Positions 28,410-37,862 of a DNA stretch of 64,000 nt are shown here, one piece after another. The stretch lies in the NCBI RefSeq assembly GCF_000007925.1, contig NC_005042.1:434001-498000 (forward strand). The letters run 5' to 3'. Source of the DNA: Prochlorococcus marinus subsp. marinus str. CCMP1375. Lineage in GTDB: Bacteria > Cyanobacteriota > Cyanobacteriia > PCC-6307 > Cyanobiaceae. Every line of letters begins with the position of its first letter. Positions within the stretch are counted from its first letter, which is position 1. A model generated the notes under the pieces. That model ran no database searches, had not been told where the DNA came from, and worked only from the letters and a program-made list of their open reading frames with translations. The position numbers and the translations under genes are program-made.

Positions 28410-29636
28410 ATGAAATCTCTTTTTATTGATTCCTCGACTGGAATTTCAGGAGATATGCTATTGGCTGCCTTCCTTGACTTGGGCGTGCCTTTTGATGCCA
28501 TAAATGCCCCTTTAAAATTGTTGGGACTTGATCATTCCTATTCTCTGCGAGCTGAAGAAGCAAAAAGTTTTGATTTAAGAGGCTTGAAGGTTTTTGTAGA
28601 AGATAAAGAGTTAAACCACCCCAATCGTCATTGGGTGGACATTCGTACATTGATTGAAAGCTCTTCCTTAAAAAAACTACTTAAAGAAAAAGTTTTAAAA
28701 GTTTTTAAACTTTTAGCAGAAGCAGAAGCTTCTGTTCATGGGATTGATGCTGACCAAGTTCATTTTCATGAACTCGGTTCTATCGATTCATTGGTAGACA
28801 TAATAGGAGTATGTGCAGCAGTAGACTATTTAGAACCCAGGAATATTTTTTGTTCTTTTCCACCAGCTGGTTCAGGTTTAGTTCAGGCTGCTCATGGTTA
28901 CTTACCAGTACCAGTTCCGGCAGTTTTACAACTTGCCAAGGCTCATAAGATTAAACTTGTCTCTGATGAAGCCTCTTGCGGTGAAGTAACTACTCCTACA
29001 GGACTTGCTTTGTTGATTGTTTTAGCAGATTCATTTTTAAGACCTAAAGTTTTGAATATTAATTCCATTGGAATTGGATTAGGTCATAGGAAGCTGCAGA
29101 GGCCAAATCTACTAAGAATTTGTTTATTAGAAAGTGATAGTTTTACTTCTTCTAGACTTATTGAAGAAGAGCTTTGCTGGGAAGAAGTAATAATTCAAGA
29201 GACATGGATAGACGACTCTTCTCCAGAAGACGTGTCGCTTCTTATTGATGATTTAAAGAGAGCTGGTGCGATTGATGTGAGCTCTCAATCAATACAAATG
29301 AAGAAAGGGAGGACAGGAGTATGTCTCACTGCAATTGTTAAACCGGAACTTGCAGCAAAAGTCCGATTGATTTGGTTTTCTTTTGGTACAACAATAGGAT
29401 TGAGAGAAAAAACTGAAGGACGATGGGTTGCAAAAAGGCGAGCGGGCACTTGTGAAACTGTTTTTGGGAAGGTATTAGTTAAGCAAGTTCGTCGCCCTCA
29501 TGGGAAAGTAACTATAAAGGTTGAGCATGATGAGTTGATACGAATAAGTACTGAAAAAAAACTGCATATCGATGAGATTAGAAAGGAAGTTTTATTATCT
29601 TTAGATACTTTCTCACCACTAGAAGACTGGAGGTGA
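28410..29636 (+). CDS. larC: LarC-family protein (nickel-pincer cofactor synthesis, DUF111)
   Basis: LarC inserts nickel into the pyridinium-dithiocarboxylic acid pincer cofactor of lactate racemase. The protein starts MKSLFIDSSTGISGDMLLAAFLDLGV and contains ASVHGIDADQVHFHELGSIDSLVDI, LVQAAHGYLPVPVPAVL and SCGEVTTPTGLALL, all of the family. The His/Glu cluster near 115-125 could bind metal. 408 aa. No larA, larB or larE is in this window. The 3' end overlaps the next gene by 4 bp (GTGA). Confidence 0.9.
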   Translation: MKSLFIDSSTGISGDMLLAAFLDLGVPFDAINAPLKLLGLDHSYSLRAEEAKSFDLRGLKVFVEDKELNHPNRHWVDIRTLIESSSLKKLLKEKVLKVFKLLAEAEASVHGIDADQVHFHELGSIDSLVDIIGVCAAVDYLEPRNIFCSFPPAGSGLVQAAHGYLPVPVPAVLQLAKAHKIKLVSDEASCGEVTTPTGLALLIVLADSFLRPKVLNINSIGIGLGHRKLQRPNLLRICLLESDSFTSSRLIEEELCWEEVIIQETWIDDSSPEDVSLLIDDLKRAGAIDVSSQSIQMKKGRTGVCLTAIVKPELAAKVRLIWFSFGTTIGLREKTEGRWVAKRRAGTCETVFGKVLVKQVRRPHGKVTIKVEHDELIRISTEKKLHIDEIRKEVLLSLDTFSPLEDWR

Positions 29637-30613
29637 GGAGTATTCTTTTTAAGAAACTTTTGCTAACGATATTTTCGATTTTTAGAAGTACAACCTTTAA
29701 AGGTTGGATCAAGTTGCTTTTAACCTCTTTAAGCTTTGGTTTTGTGGCGATTACAATTTTTAAGAACTTTGAAAAAATAACCCAAGAGTCATTACCTAAA
29801 GAATCAATTGTGCTTTTAATAATAGGATTTTCTTTTAGTGTACTGAGCTTGATTGTTAATAGCTTGGCTTGGAGCTCCCTTCTCACCTGGTTAGGCTTCA
29901 ATCAGAAGAATATGAAAATCGAAAAATTATTTTTGAAAACAAATTTGCTTAAGTATTTGCCTGGTGGAATATGGCATTTTTTAGAGAGATTTCGTGTCTT
30001 AACTACTTATATTTCGCCAACGCAAGCTTTTTCTTCTGTATTGCTTGAACCTTTTTTAATGTTATCTGCATCATTATTTTTAGTCCCTATTGCTGGTCTG
30101 AAAAATATTATGTATGTGGCATTCTTCATTCCTTCATTTTTATTGGCTAGAAGATGGAGAGGGTCTTTGCTTATGCAATTGGGTGCATCTAAGCTCCTTG
30201 ATTTTAAAAAGCTTGGAGCGAAATTCTCTTTTAATAGAAATGAAATTCAATCTTCCGAACCTATTTCCCCTTATCCCATTTTGGCATTTCTAATAGAAAT
30301 ATTGTTTGTTTTTCTACGATTTGCTTCTTTTTGGCTTTGTCTTAAAGCATTCTCAATTGAAACCTATCTTCCTATTGTGAATTGGATATCTTTATTTTCT
30401 TTTGCATGGTCTGTTGGCCTAATAGTTCCATCTGCTCCTGGCGGAGCAGGCATATTTGAATCCTTTATTTTGTTGTTTGCAAGAGAACCAATACCACAAG
30501 AATCCCTTATACTCGTATTATTGTCTTATAGGCTTTTGGTTAGTTTGGCAGATATATTAATAGCTTTAATTTTTTCATTTAAGAAGCTAAAAAAACTAAG
30601 ACTTATTGTATGA
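29633..30613 (+). CDS. Lysylphosphatidylglycerol synthase-type (UPF0104) membrane protein
   Basis: A 326-aa polytopic membrane protein with about eight hydrophobic segments; YLPGGIWHFLERFRVL and GLIVPSAPGGAGIFESFILL match the UPF0104/LPG-synthase transmembrane family (COG0392). The catalytic aminoacyltransferase domain of true MprF enzymes is absent, so it is probably a flippase-like or unknown-lipid protein. The GTG start overlaps the larC stop by 4 bp, implying translational coupling. Confidence 0.75.
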   Translation: MRSILFKKLLLTIFSIFRSTTFKGWIKLLLTSLSFGFVAITIFKNFEKITQESLPKESIVLLIIGFSFSVLSLIVNSLAWSSLLTWLGFNQKNMKIEKLFLKTNLLKYLPGGIWHFLERFRVLTTYISPTQAFSSVLLEPFLMLSASLFLVPIAGLKNIMYVAFFIPSFLLARRWRGSLLMQLGASKLLDFKKLGAKFSFNRNEIQSSEPISPYPILAFLIEILFVFLRFASFWLCLKAFSIETYLPIVNWISLFSFAWSVGLIVPSAPGGAGIFESFILLFAREPIPQESLILVLLSYRLLVSLADILIALIFSFKKLKKLRLIV

Positions 30614-30673
30614 AAAGTATTGATTTCTATTAAATATATCTTGTGATTTCTCGTTTATTTAGAATAAGCTAGT

Positions 30674-32254
30674 TTAGATAGATTTGTTTTTATAATCTAG
30701 GCTAGGCATCAATGCAATAGATGCAAGCAAACCTAATAAAAGTACAATTAGTCCCGGGATAATTGATTCTCCCATTCTTTCATCCCCTGCATATTGAAAT
30801 ATTCTGACGGAAAGAGTATCAAAGTCAAACGGTCTTAGGATAAACGTTAGAGGTAGTTCTTTAATTGTATCGACAAAAACTAAGAGAGAACCTACTACTA
30901 AAGGACCTTTAAGTAGAGGTAAATGTATGGTTTTTAAAACCCCTGTCCAATTTGCACCAAGGCTCATTGCTGCTTCATCAATATTAGGATTAATTCTTTC
31001 GAAAGCTGAATCTATACCACCTTTAGCTACAGCAAGAAATCTATCTGAATACCCCCAAAGAAGAAGTATTAAAGCAGGTAGGTTCCATACAGAGCCTGAG
31101 AATGAAAGAAGTGCAAGAGCTATCACTGCTCCTGGTATTGCATATCCAAGACCTGAAAGAAAAGAAATACTTTTCATCCACTTACTCTTATTCCATCGTG
31201 AACAAATGCTGAGAAAGATTGCGCCTAAAACTGTTAAGCCAGAAGCTATCAGCCCGAGCATTAAACTTCGAAATGTTAATTGAACAAGTTCTATATCAAA
31301 CCCTTGTAAGAGTTGATCTGAATTGATAATTGCCCAATAAAAAGGTACCCCTAGAGTAAATAAAGGAGGCATGACAGAAAGTGCCTGAGCAATAGTGGCT
31401 CTAAAGCCTTTTAATACCCATGCAGGAGATTCTGCTCCAGTAATTCCTTCGGTCCACCTACGACTTCTTTTTCTTAGCCATTTTTCGTAAGCTACAAGGA
31501 CAAGAACAACAAGTAATGCAATAAAAGCAAGTGCTATGGCTCCTGAGGGATTTCCTTTAATGATCCAGTTTTCAACAATTCCTGCAGAGAGACTTGGGAT
31601 GTTGAGTAATTGAACAGCTCCAAGCTCATTTATTACTTCCATTCCCATAAGTGCTATTCCTGCACCTATCGCAGGTGTGGCCATGGGGAGAGCAATTCGA
31701 CGAAAGCTATTCCATGGACCTATACCTAGGCTGCGACATGCTTCAAGTTGACGTTGCCCACATTTTGCAAAACTTTCTGCGCTTAAAAGAAAAACATAAG
31801 GATATGTAGTTAAAGACATAATTAAAATCCCCCAAAACATTCCATGAATCCTTATTCCATGAATGCTTCCAATATCTATTAATATTGCTGATAGAAGATA
31901 TGCAGGTGTGGCTAATGGTAAAAGTTGAGCAAGCCTTAAGTATTTGCGTCCTTTGAATCGACAATTTGCTAAAAGCCATCCATTAACTGTTCCCAATGTT
32001 CCTCCAAACAATGAACTAAAAAGAACCAAAAAGAAAGTACCTTCTATTTGCTTCAATCCATCTGGGCCAAGTCCTATATCTCCTCCTCCTAAGCTGGTCA
32101 ATCCTTCCCTGATTAAATTGATAATAGGCAACAAAAAAATAACACATAGAAGGATTGAAAAGATTTCTAGGAATATTCTTCTTTGTTGGGGAAATGTTTT
32201 AGACAATATTACTTTCTCCAAAACCTTGTCCTGAATCTTTGGAGACGCAGGCAT
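30674..32254 (-). CDS. futB: ABC transporter permease, FutB/iron(III) type
   Basis: A two-half permease of 526 aa with about 12 hydrophobic segments and two EAA loops: ACRSLGIGPWNSFRRIALP in the first half and EAAMSLGANWTGVLKTIHLP in the second. The second is followed by KELPLTFILRPFDFDTLSVRI, characteristic of FutB/SfuB iron permeases. It would import Fe(III) with a periplasmic FutA and an ATPase FutC, neither in this window. The start is uncertain: the ATG at 32254 lies 56 bp inside the CobW gene; TTG codons 11 or 16 residues later would reduce the overlap. Confidence 0.85.
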   Translation of the reverse strand: MPASPKIQDKVLEKVILSKTFPQQRRIFLEIFSILLCVIFLLPIINLIREGLTSLGGGDIGLGPDGLKQIEGTFFLVLFSSLFGGTLGTVNGWLLANCRFKGRKYLRLAQLLPLATPAYLLSAILIDIGSIHGIRIHGMFWGILIMSLTTYPYVFLLSAESFAKCGQRQLEACRSLGIGPWNSFRRIALPMATPAIGAGIALMGMEVINELGAVQLLNIPSLSAGIVENWIIKGNPSGAIALAFIALLVVLVLVAYEKWLRKRSRRWTEGITGAESPAWVLKGFRATIAQALSVMPPLFTLGVPFYWAIINSDQLLQGFDIELVQLTFRSLMLGLIASGLTVLGAIFLSICSRWNKSKWMKSISFLSGLGYAIPGAVIALALLSFSGSVWNLPALILLLWGYSDRFLAVAKGGIDSAFERINPNIDEAAMSLGANWTGVLKTIHLPLLKGPLVVGSLLVFVDTIKELPLTFILRPFDFDTLSVRIFQYAGDERMGESIIPGLIVLLLGLLASIALMPSLDYKNKSI

Positions 32255-33275
32255 TTAGTTGATGGTTTATTTTTTCATGATCGAGATCTTTACCAATGAG
32301 AACTAATTTGTTTGTTTTTTCACCATTCCATTCAGAATCATCAATTGAGAACCTTTTACCTGCAAGATGAAATATATAACGCTTATCACTCTCTGTAAAC
32401 CAAAGTATTCCTTTTGCTCGAAAAACGGATGATGGTAATTGATTGTCTAGAAAATTTTGAAATTTTCTAAGAGAAAATGGCGCTTTTTCTTTAAATGAAA
32501 GTGATGTATAGCCTTCAATATTGCTTTGCTCTGAGGTTGTGTGATTATGCTCTTGATGAAGATCATCATGTTTACATAGTCCATGTTCATGGTCACATTT
32601 ACTGTGATCTTCCATTGGCTCATTATGTAGTTTGTCTGACTCAAAAAGGCCTACACTTAGCAAGAGAGCAAGAGGAGCTTCTGCTTGTTTCGTTTTTAAG
32701 ATTCTAGGATCATTTTTTATAGTAAAAAGTTCTTTTTCTATGTAAGATAATTTTTCTTCATTTACAAGATCACATTTATTTATAAGTAAGATGTCTCCAT
32801 GGATTAGTTGGGATCTTGCAATTTCACTTCCTAATAGGCCATCATTGAAGTTTTCTGCATCTATAAGTGTAATAATTGAATCAAGACGAGTGGCTTCTCT
32901 TAATTCATTCCCAAGAAATGTCATAGCAACTGGCAGAGGATCTGCAAGCCCAGTTGTCTCAACAATAATGTAATCTATTGATTTATCTTGTGTAATTATT
33001 TTTTCAACTGCATTAACTAATTCTCCATTTATAGAGCAACAAATACAGCCATTGCTTAATTCAATCATTTCTTCACCAGTGCGTATAATAAGATCATTAT
33101 CTATCCCTATTTCGCCAAACTCATTTACTAATACGGCTGTTTTTAGACCTTCCTGATTTTGTAAAATGTGGTTAAGTAGAGTTGTTTTGCCGGACCCTAG
33201 AAAACCCGTTAGAATTGTAACAGGTACAGTTGATGCTTCTTTGGAAATTTGAGTAACTTCTGAATCAATAGTCAT
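32199..33275 (-). CDS. CobW/COG0523 family GTPase, putative metallochaperone
   Basis: P-loop GTPase: GFLGSGKTTLL at 24-34, the metal-binding CxCC motif in NGCICCS (Cys77, 79, 80) and NKCD near 166. The linker around residues 215-250 is His/Asp/Glu-rich (KCDHEHGLCKHDDLHQEHNH), suggesting zinc or another divalent metal. The CobW C-terminal domain follows (LRKFQNFLD, FRAKGILWF). 358 aa. Part of a minus-strand group phhB-cobW-futB; the last 56 bp overlap futB. The metal target is not shown by the sequence. Confidence 0.9.
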   Translation of the reverse strand: MTIDSEVTQISKEASTVPVTILTGFLGSGKTTLLNHILQNQEGLKTAVLVNEFGEIGIDNDLIIRTGEEMIELSNGCICCSINGELVNAVEKIITQDKSIDYIIVETTGLADPLPVAMTFLGNELREATRLDSIITLIDAENFNDGLLGSEIARSQLIHGDILLINKCDLVNEEKLSYIEKELFTIKNDPRILKTKQAEAPLALLLSVGLFESDKLHNEPMEDHSKCDHEHGLCKHDDLHQEHNHTTSEQSNIEGYTSLSFKEKAPFSLRKFQNFLDNQLPSSVFRAKGILWFTESDKRYIFHLAGKRFSIDDSEWNGEKTNKLVLIGKDLDHEKINHQLNACVSKDSGQGFGESNIV

Positions 33276-33311
33276 TGTCTTAGATTTGTTTTTGGGTTAG
33301 TAGAATCAATC

Positions 33312-33602
33312 TTACTCATATTTAATGGCATCAATTGCTTTTGCAAGTTTATAATCAAGCATGGTTATACCTCCCATATCATGGGTACTTAAGCGTATGA
33401 TTACTTCAGAATAAATATTAGTCCATTCTGGATGATGAGATAGAGACTCAGAAATAATTGCGATTTTAGTCATGAAGCCAAATGCTTCAATGAAATTTGT
33501 AAATTTGAATCTCTTGACTAGTTTACCTTCAGCTTCTTCCCAAGTAGGTAATGATTTTCTTAACTCTTGGATCTCCTGAGATGATAAAAGTTTGTTTTCC
33601 AT
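33312..33602 (-). CDS. phhB: Pterin-4-alpha-carbinolamine dehydratase
   Basis: A 96-aa protein containing the diagnostic SHHPEWTNIYSEVIIRL segment (the HHPEW active-site motif at about residues 56-60), with LSTHDMGGITMLDYKLAKAID following. It dehydrates 4a-hydroxytetrahydropterin and can also act as a small pterin-binding protein. It lies 36 bp upstream of the CobW-family gene on the same strand. No aromatic amino acid hydroxylase is in the window, so the physiological role here is unknown. Confidence 0.93.
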   Translation of the reverse strand: MENKLLSSQEIQELRKSLPTWEEAEGKLVKRFKFTNFIEAFGFMTKIAIISESLSHHPEWTNIYSEVIIRLSTHDMGGITMLDYKLAKAIDAIKYE

Positions 33603-33659
33603 GTAATTTGGTTGTAGGTTTCGTTACTGTTTTATTAAATAGTTAATTTGATCAAATAA

Positions 33660-34220
33660 TTAATTGATTGAACTATAATTATTTAATGCAATTTTATTAA
33701 TTTTGGAAGAGTGAGTATTAATTGAAGTTGTGTTTAAAGTTACATGAGAATCTGGTGGCTTGGGTTTAAGTGTCTCACATATTGAATGCAGGTTTATATT
33801 CCTAATATTGTCTGAATATCTATGCTCCCAGAGGTATACTGCTTGCCATACTCCAAGATCTAGCTTTGATTCGTTAATGCTAAGAGTTAGAGAGCTTGAT
33901 GTAAGAGTTGTTCGAATATGAGCTGGCATATCATCAACTCCTTCTTCCGAATGAAGATACTTTTCTATTTTCCCATTATCAAGAATAGATTTGAATCCTA
34001 TTTCCGGAACAATTGCTTTCATATAAGCTGAAAGATCTTCCAATACTCTTGGATCAGCATTCTCATTAATTATCAAGCTGCAACTAGTGTGCTTTGAAGT
34101 AATAATCAAAATTCCTTTTCTAATTTTCTTTTTTTTAATCCAGCTATTAATATCATTAGTAATGTCTGTAAACCCTTCACCATGGGTTTTAAGCGAAAGC
34201 TCTGATAGAAATTGTTCCAC
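33660..34220 (-). CDS. YjbQ/UPF0047 family protein
   Basis: The core (about 1-140) has HTSCSLIINENADPRVLEDL and HSEEGVDDMPAHIRTTLTSS, the metal-coordinating motifs of the YjbQ family (sometimes annotated secondary thiamine-phosphate synthase), and GVWQAVYLWEHR. A C-terminal tail of about 45 residues rich in Asn, Ser, Thr and Lys is beyond the usual 135-140 aa. The start is GTG. Upstream is a perfect inverted repeat at 34243-34274. Confidence 0.85.
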   Translation of the reverse strand: MEQFLSELSLKTHGEGFTDITNDINSWIKKKKIRKGILIITSKHTSCSLIINENADPRVLEDLSAYMKAIVPEIGFKSILDNGKIEKYLHSEEGVDDMPAHIRTTLTSSSLTLSINESKLDLGVWQAVYLWEHRYSDNIRNINLHSICETLKPKPPDSHVTLNTTSINTHSSKINKIALNNYSSIN

Positions 34221-34583
34221 TTATACAATTTAAGAACTTATGGAACTAGAGATAGTACTCAATGACTCTAGTTCTTTAACGATAGCTATCAATTGTTTTA
34301 ATTAATGAAATGCAGTGATTTCCTTAAACTACAAATTCAAAACAATCTTTACAGTTGCTTCAACGCAAGTTTCGTAAGCTTGTAAAACCTTTTATCTTTT
34401 GGGTTGAAAATGCATTAAGTAGAATTCAATCATCTTGAAGTGGATAGTCTTTGCTTTCAAGTTTGTTAAAAGTGATGATTCCAAATTAATTAGTTAATGG
34501 TAATCACTAATAAACTCTCATAGATACACCTTTTATTTTAAGATGACATTACCCTTACTAAAAATCAATAATCATCGAAATCA
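34221..34583. other. Divergent spacer between yjbQ and the M32 gene
   Basis: 363 bp without a gene, AT-rich. It holds the perfect inverted repeat at 34243-34274 (listed separately) and a weaker CAAG/CTTG hairpin near 34369-34382. It must contain the promoters for yjbQ (minus) and the carboxypeptidase (plus). I tested it for tRNA and small ORFs and found neither. Confidence 0.4.
34243..34274. repeat. Perfect 9-bp inverted repeat upstream of yjbQ
   Basis: GAACTAGAG (34243-34251) and CTCTAGTTC (34266-34274) are exact reverse complements around 14 bases. It begins 22 bp upstream of the yjbQ start, so it may lie in its promoter or 5' leader. There is no T-run on either side, which argues against a simple terminator. 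Confidence 0.6.
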
Positions 34584-36125
34584 TTGACTAATAACGCGTT
34601 AAACAAGCTGGGGAGATATCTTCGAGAGACTCAATTGCTTGGTTCTATTCACAGCACCCTTTATTGGGACCAAAACACAACTATGCCAGCTGGAGCGGCC
34701 TCATGGAGGGGAGAGCAATTAGGTTTGTTAGCCAAGGTTTTGCATGCTCGGCAAAGTAGTGATGAATTTGACGATTTAATTAAAGAAGCTAAAGAGGAAT
34801 TGCAAATACAATCTGTGATTGATCAAAAAGATGCTCTCCAGAAAGGAAGGAATATAGAACTGTTAGAGATAGAGCTTAGTCGTCAGAAAAAGCTTGATTC
34901 TAAATTAGTTGTTGAAATAGCCACTGCCCAAACAGATGGATACGCTCTTTGGCAGGAAGCTAAAACTAAAAATGATTACAAAAGATTCGCGCCCGCGCTT
35001 AAAAAATTAATTACCTTGAGGCAGGAACAAGCTAAACAGCTTGATGAACCTCGAAGTTGTTGGGAAACTCTTGCTCAACCTTATGAGCCTGATTTAACAA
35101 TTAAACGATTGAATGAATTGTTTGACCCACTTAGGACACGTTTGCCGGAATTAGTAAATAAAGCAAAGACTGCTTCTTCTAAAAATACAATTAATTGGGA
35201 CTTAACTGAGAGATCCCAGCTTAAATTGTGCGAACGTTTGCTTAATAAATGGGGGCGGGATAAACATATTACTTGCCTGGGGAGATCTCCTCATCCTTTT
35301 TCAATCACACTTGGTCCGCAAGATTTTAGATTAACAACTCGTGTTGTACCAGAGCAACCTTTTTCTTGTTTTCTGGCTACTGCTCATGAGTGGGGGCATT
35401 CACTTTATGAACAGGGTCTCCCTTCTCAGAGTCATCAGTGGTTTGCATGGCCATTAGGACAAGCCACCTCTATGGCGGTTCATGAGAGCCAATCCCTTTT
35501 TTGGGAAAATAGAGTTGCTCGAAGTAGAGCTTTCTCAGATAGTTTTTGGGTCAATTTCTCTAATGAAGGAGCTCCTGTGCAAAGTGGCTTAGATCTATGG
35601 AGATCAATTAATCCATTAGTCCCAGGTTTAAATCGTGTTGAAGCCGATGAAGTTAGTTATGGGATCCATATCCTTATTCGTACTGATCTGGAAATTGCAT
35701 TACTTCAAGATGGATTAGAAGTTTGGGATCTTCCTAATGAATGGAATAAGCGATATAAGGAATTACTAGGGGTTATCCCTAAAAATGATTCTGAAGGATG
35801 TTTACAAGATGTTCATTGGAGCGAAGGCGCTTTTGGATATTTTCCGTCTTATCTTCTTGGTCATTTGATTAGCGCTCAGCTCTCAGAAGCTATGTCGATT
35901 GCTCTTAAAGAAGAAGGTTATCGAAGCGACGATCCTCTGGGCGAATGCATCTTAGAGGGATCTGAACACAAGCTTCTCAATTGGTTGAGAAAAGAAGTTC
36001 ATCATCATGGCCGTCAGGTGAATGCTGAACAATTGGTTGAGAAGGTCACCGGAAGAAGATTAGCTAGTAATGCATTTTTGAATTATTTAGAGAATAAGTT
36101 AGAGATGCTTACTAGTAGCTCTTAA
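34584..36125 (+). CDS. Carboxypeptidase Taq-type metallopeptidase (M32)
   Basis: Zinc carboxypeptidase of family M32. The zinc site HEWGH is at 268-272, with the downstream Glu in HESQSLFWENRVA, and ADEVSYGIHILIRTDLE near 350-368 is conserved in M32. 513 aa, soluble, no signal peptide. The start is TTG; an in-frame stop lies five codons upstream, and no other start is available. The pyrophosphatase follows after 26 bp on the same strand. Confidence 0.9.
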   Translation: MTNNALNKLGRYLRETQLLGSIHSTLYWDQNTTMPAGAASWRGEQLGLLAKVLHARQSSDEFDDLIKEAKEELQIQSVIDQKDALQKGRNIELLEIELSRQKKLDSKLVVEIATAQTDGYALWQEAKTKNDYKRFAPALKKLITLRQEQAKQLDEPRSCWETLAQPYEPDLTIKRLNELFDPLRTRLPELVNKAKTASSKNTINWDLTERSQLKLCERLLNKWGRDKHITCLGRSPHPFSITLGPQDFRLTTRVVPEQPFSCFLATAHEWGHSLYEQGLPSQSHQWFAWPLGQATSMAVHESQSLFWENRVARSRAFSDSFWVNFSNEGAPVQSGLDLWRSINPLVPGLNRVEADEVSYGIHILIRTDLEIALLQDGLEVWDLPNEWNKRYKELLGVIPKNDSEGCLQDVHWSEGAFGYFPSYLLGHLISAQLSEAMSIALKEEGYRSDDPLGECILEGSEHKLLNWLRKEVHHHGRQVNAEQLVEKVTGRRLASNAFLNYLENKLEMLTSSS

Positions 36126-36151
36126 GATGCTTGTTATAAATATTGTTATCT

Positions 36152-36739
36152 ATGGCCAATCTTGACAAAGCACCTAGTCGAAGCATGCCAAATTTGCTGC
36201 ATGTTCTACCTGCTTTTGCTGATGAAGGAAGCTTGCGAGTTAACACTATTGTTGAGCTGAACTCCAATACAATCAACAAATACGAATTAATTACTGAAAC
36301 TGGGCACTTGAAGCTTGATCGAGTTGGATATTCTTCATTGGCTTATCCATTTGCGTATGGATGCATTCCTCGTACTTGGGATGAGGATGGAGATCCTTTA
36401 GATATTGAGATTGTTGGAGTTACTGAACCTTTGATACCAGGATCAATTGTTGAAGCACGAATAATTGGTATTATGACCTTTGATGATGGAGGGGAAGTTG
36501 ACGATAAGGTTATTGCAGTGATTGCAGATGATAAACGATTAGATCATATAACTAGTTATGAATTGCTAGGGGAGCACTGGATTAATGAGACTACTTATTA
36601 TTGGGAGCATTATAAAGATTTAAAAAAGCCAGGAACTTGTACCGTCAATGGTTTTTTTGGAATTGAAAAAGCCGTGGAAATCATAAAAACTTGTGAGAGA
36701 CGTTATCTTTCTGAAATTGAGCCACAGTTAGTTGATTGA
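36152..36739 (+). CDS. ppa: Family I inorganic pyrophosphatase, divergent paralogue with intact active site
   Basis: Hydrolyses pyrophosphate to drive biosynthesis. In the 195-aa protein the metal and phosphate ligands are all found: Glu35, Lys43, Glu45, Arg57, Tyr69, the DGDPLD motif with Asp79, Asp81 and Asp84, and Asp/Asp/Lys in FDDGGEVDDKV, with YKDL later. It is more divergent than the second copy at 51.9 kb but keeps the complete catalytic set. The frame opens three codons earlier with TTG; I take the ATG at 36152 (MANLDKAP). It converges on hemC with a 22-bp gap. Confidence 0.88.
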   Translation: MANLDKAPSRSMPNLLHVLPAFADEGSLRVNTIVELNSNTINKYELITETGHLKLDRVGYSSLAYPFAYGCIPRTWDEDGDPLDIEIVGVTEPLIPGSIVEARIIGIMTFDDGGEVDDKVIAVIADDKRLDHITSYELLGEHWINETTYYWEHYKDLKKPGTCTVNGFFGIEKAVEIIKTCERRYLSEIEPQLVD

Positions 36740-36761
36740 GAATGGTTTTATTAGGTTGAAT

Positions 36762-37709
36762 TCACGCTCGTGCTTCTTTGAAAATCACTTCTAGTATTTC
36801 CATTGCTCCTTGCGATTTAAGAGTATTTGCTAGCTCTATCCCTATTGTTTCCGGGTGCATACTAGAACCTGTTTTTGTATCTCTTATTAGCTGTTTACCA
36901 TCAAGGCTTGCAACCATGCCAGTAAGGATGAGCTCTTGTCCCTGAATTTTACTGTTGACTCCAATAGGGACTTGACACCCCCCTTCTAGTTCCTTTAGAA
37001 ATGCTCTCTCTGCAAGGCATCTTAAAGAAGATTCTTTATGTTCTAGAACTTTTATGATTTGGAGTATTTCTTCTTTGTCTTTTACGCACTCTATTCCTAA
37101 AGCTCCTTGCCCTACGGCATGAAGTGATATTTCACTAGGAATTAGTTGATGAATTCTGTTACCAAAACCAAGTCTTGTTAACCCTGCAGCTGCCAAAATT
37201 AAACAATCGTATTCGCCTGAATCTAGCTTCTCTAAGCGTGTAATTACATTTCCACGGACATCTTTGAAAATAAGGCCTGGATAATGGTGTCGGAGTTGTG
37301 CTAAGCGTCTTAAAGAACTTGTCCCAACAACGGATCCTTCAGGAAGATCGTTGAGTTGGTAATTCTTATATTTTTTATTTACAACTAGAGCATCTGCAGG
37401 ATCTTCCCTTTTAGTTATGCACCCAAGCATTAACCCTTCAGGAAGGTTGGTTGGAAGATCTTTTAAAGAATGAACTGCGATATCTGCACGACCAATCAGC
37501 ATTTGAGCCTCAAGCTCTTTGGTGAAAAGACCTTTGTCTCCAATTTTGGCAAGTGCTACATCAAGAATTTTGTCTCCTTGAGTTGCCATCGCTTCTATGG
37601 AAATGTCAATGCTGGGGCAGGCTTTTTCAAGCTCTTCCTTTACCCAGTTTGTCTGAACCATGGCTAGTTGGCTGCGTCGTGAAGCAATACGCACTTGGTC
37701 TAGAGCCAT
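36762..37709 (-). CDS. hemC: Porphobilinogen deaminase (hydroxymethylbilane synthase)
   Basis: Condenses four porphobilinogens into hydroxymethylbilane. [15 protein letters not shown] near 5-19, HSLKDLPT near 80-87, [12 protein letters not shown] near 128 and the dipyrromethane-attachment cysteine in GGCQVPIGV (about 245) are all present. 315 aa from the ATG at 37709; a TTG two codons upstream is less likely. Together with hemL and the cob genes it marks the tetrapyrrole pathway. Confidence 0.96.
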
Positions 37710-37862
37710 TAGCAATTCTTGTTACTTGATTACCTTACTCAAGTGGCCTGACCTTATGTAATGGTCTTAGACATACGTTTACTTTATCTGATCCTTTTAA
37801 AAAGATTTTTGTGGATTTCTTTTAATGTTTATTTTGAATAGGGTTTATAAAAAACAGAAGCT

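Noticed and set aside
34360-34400. Hairpin-like segment in the yjbQ/M32 spacer as a possible tRNA
   Set aside because: No cloverleaf could be built and there is no conserved T-loop.
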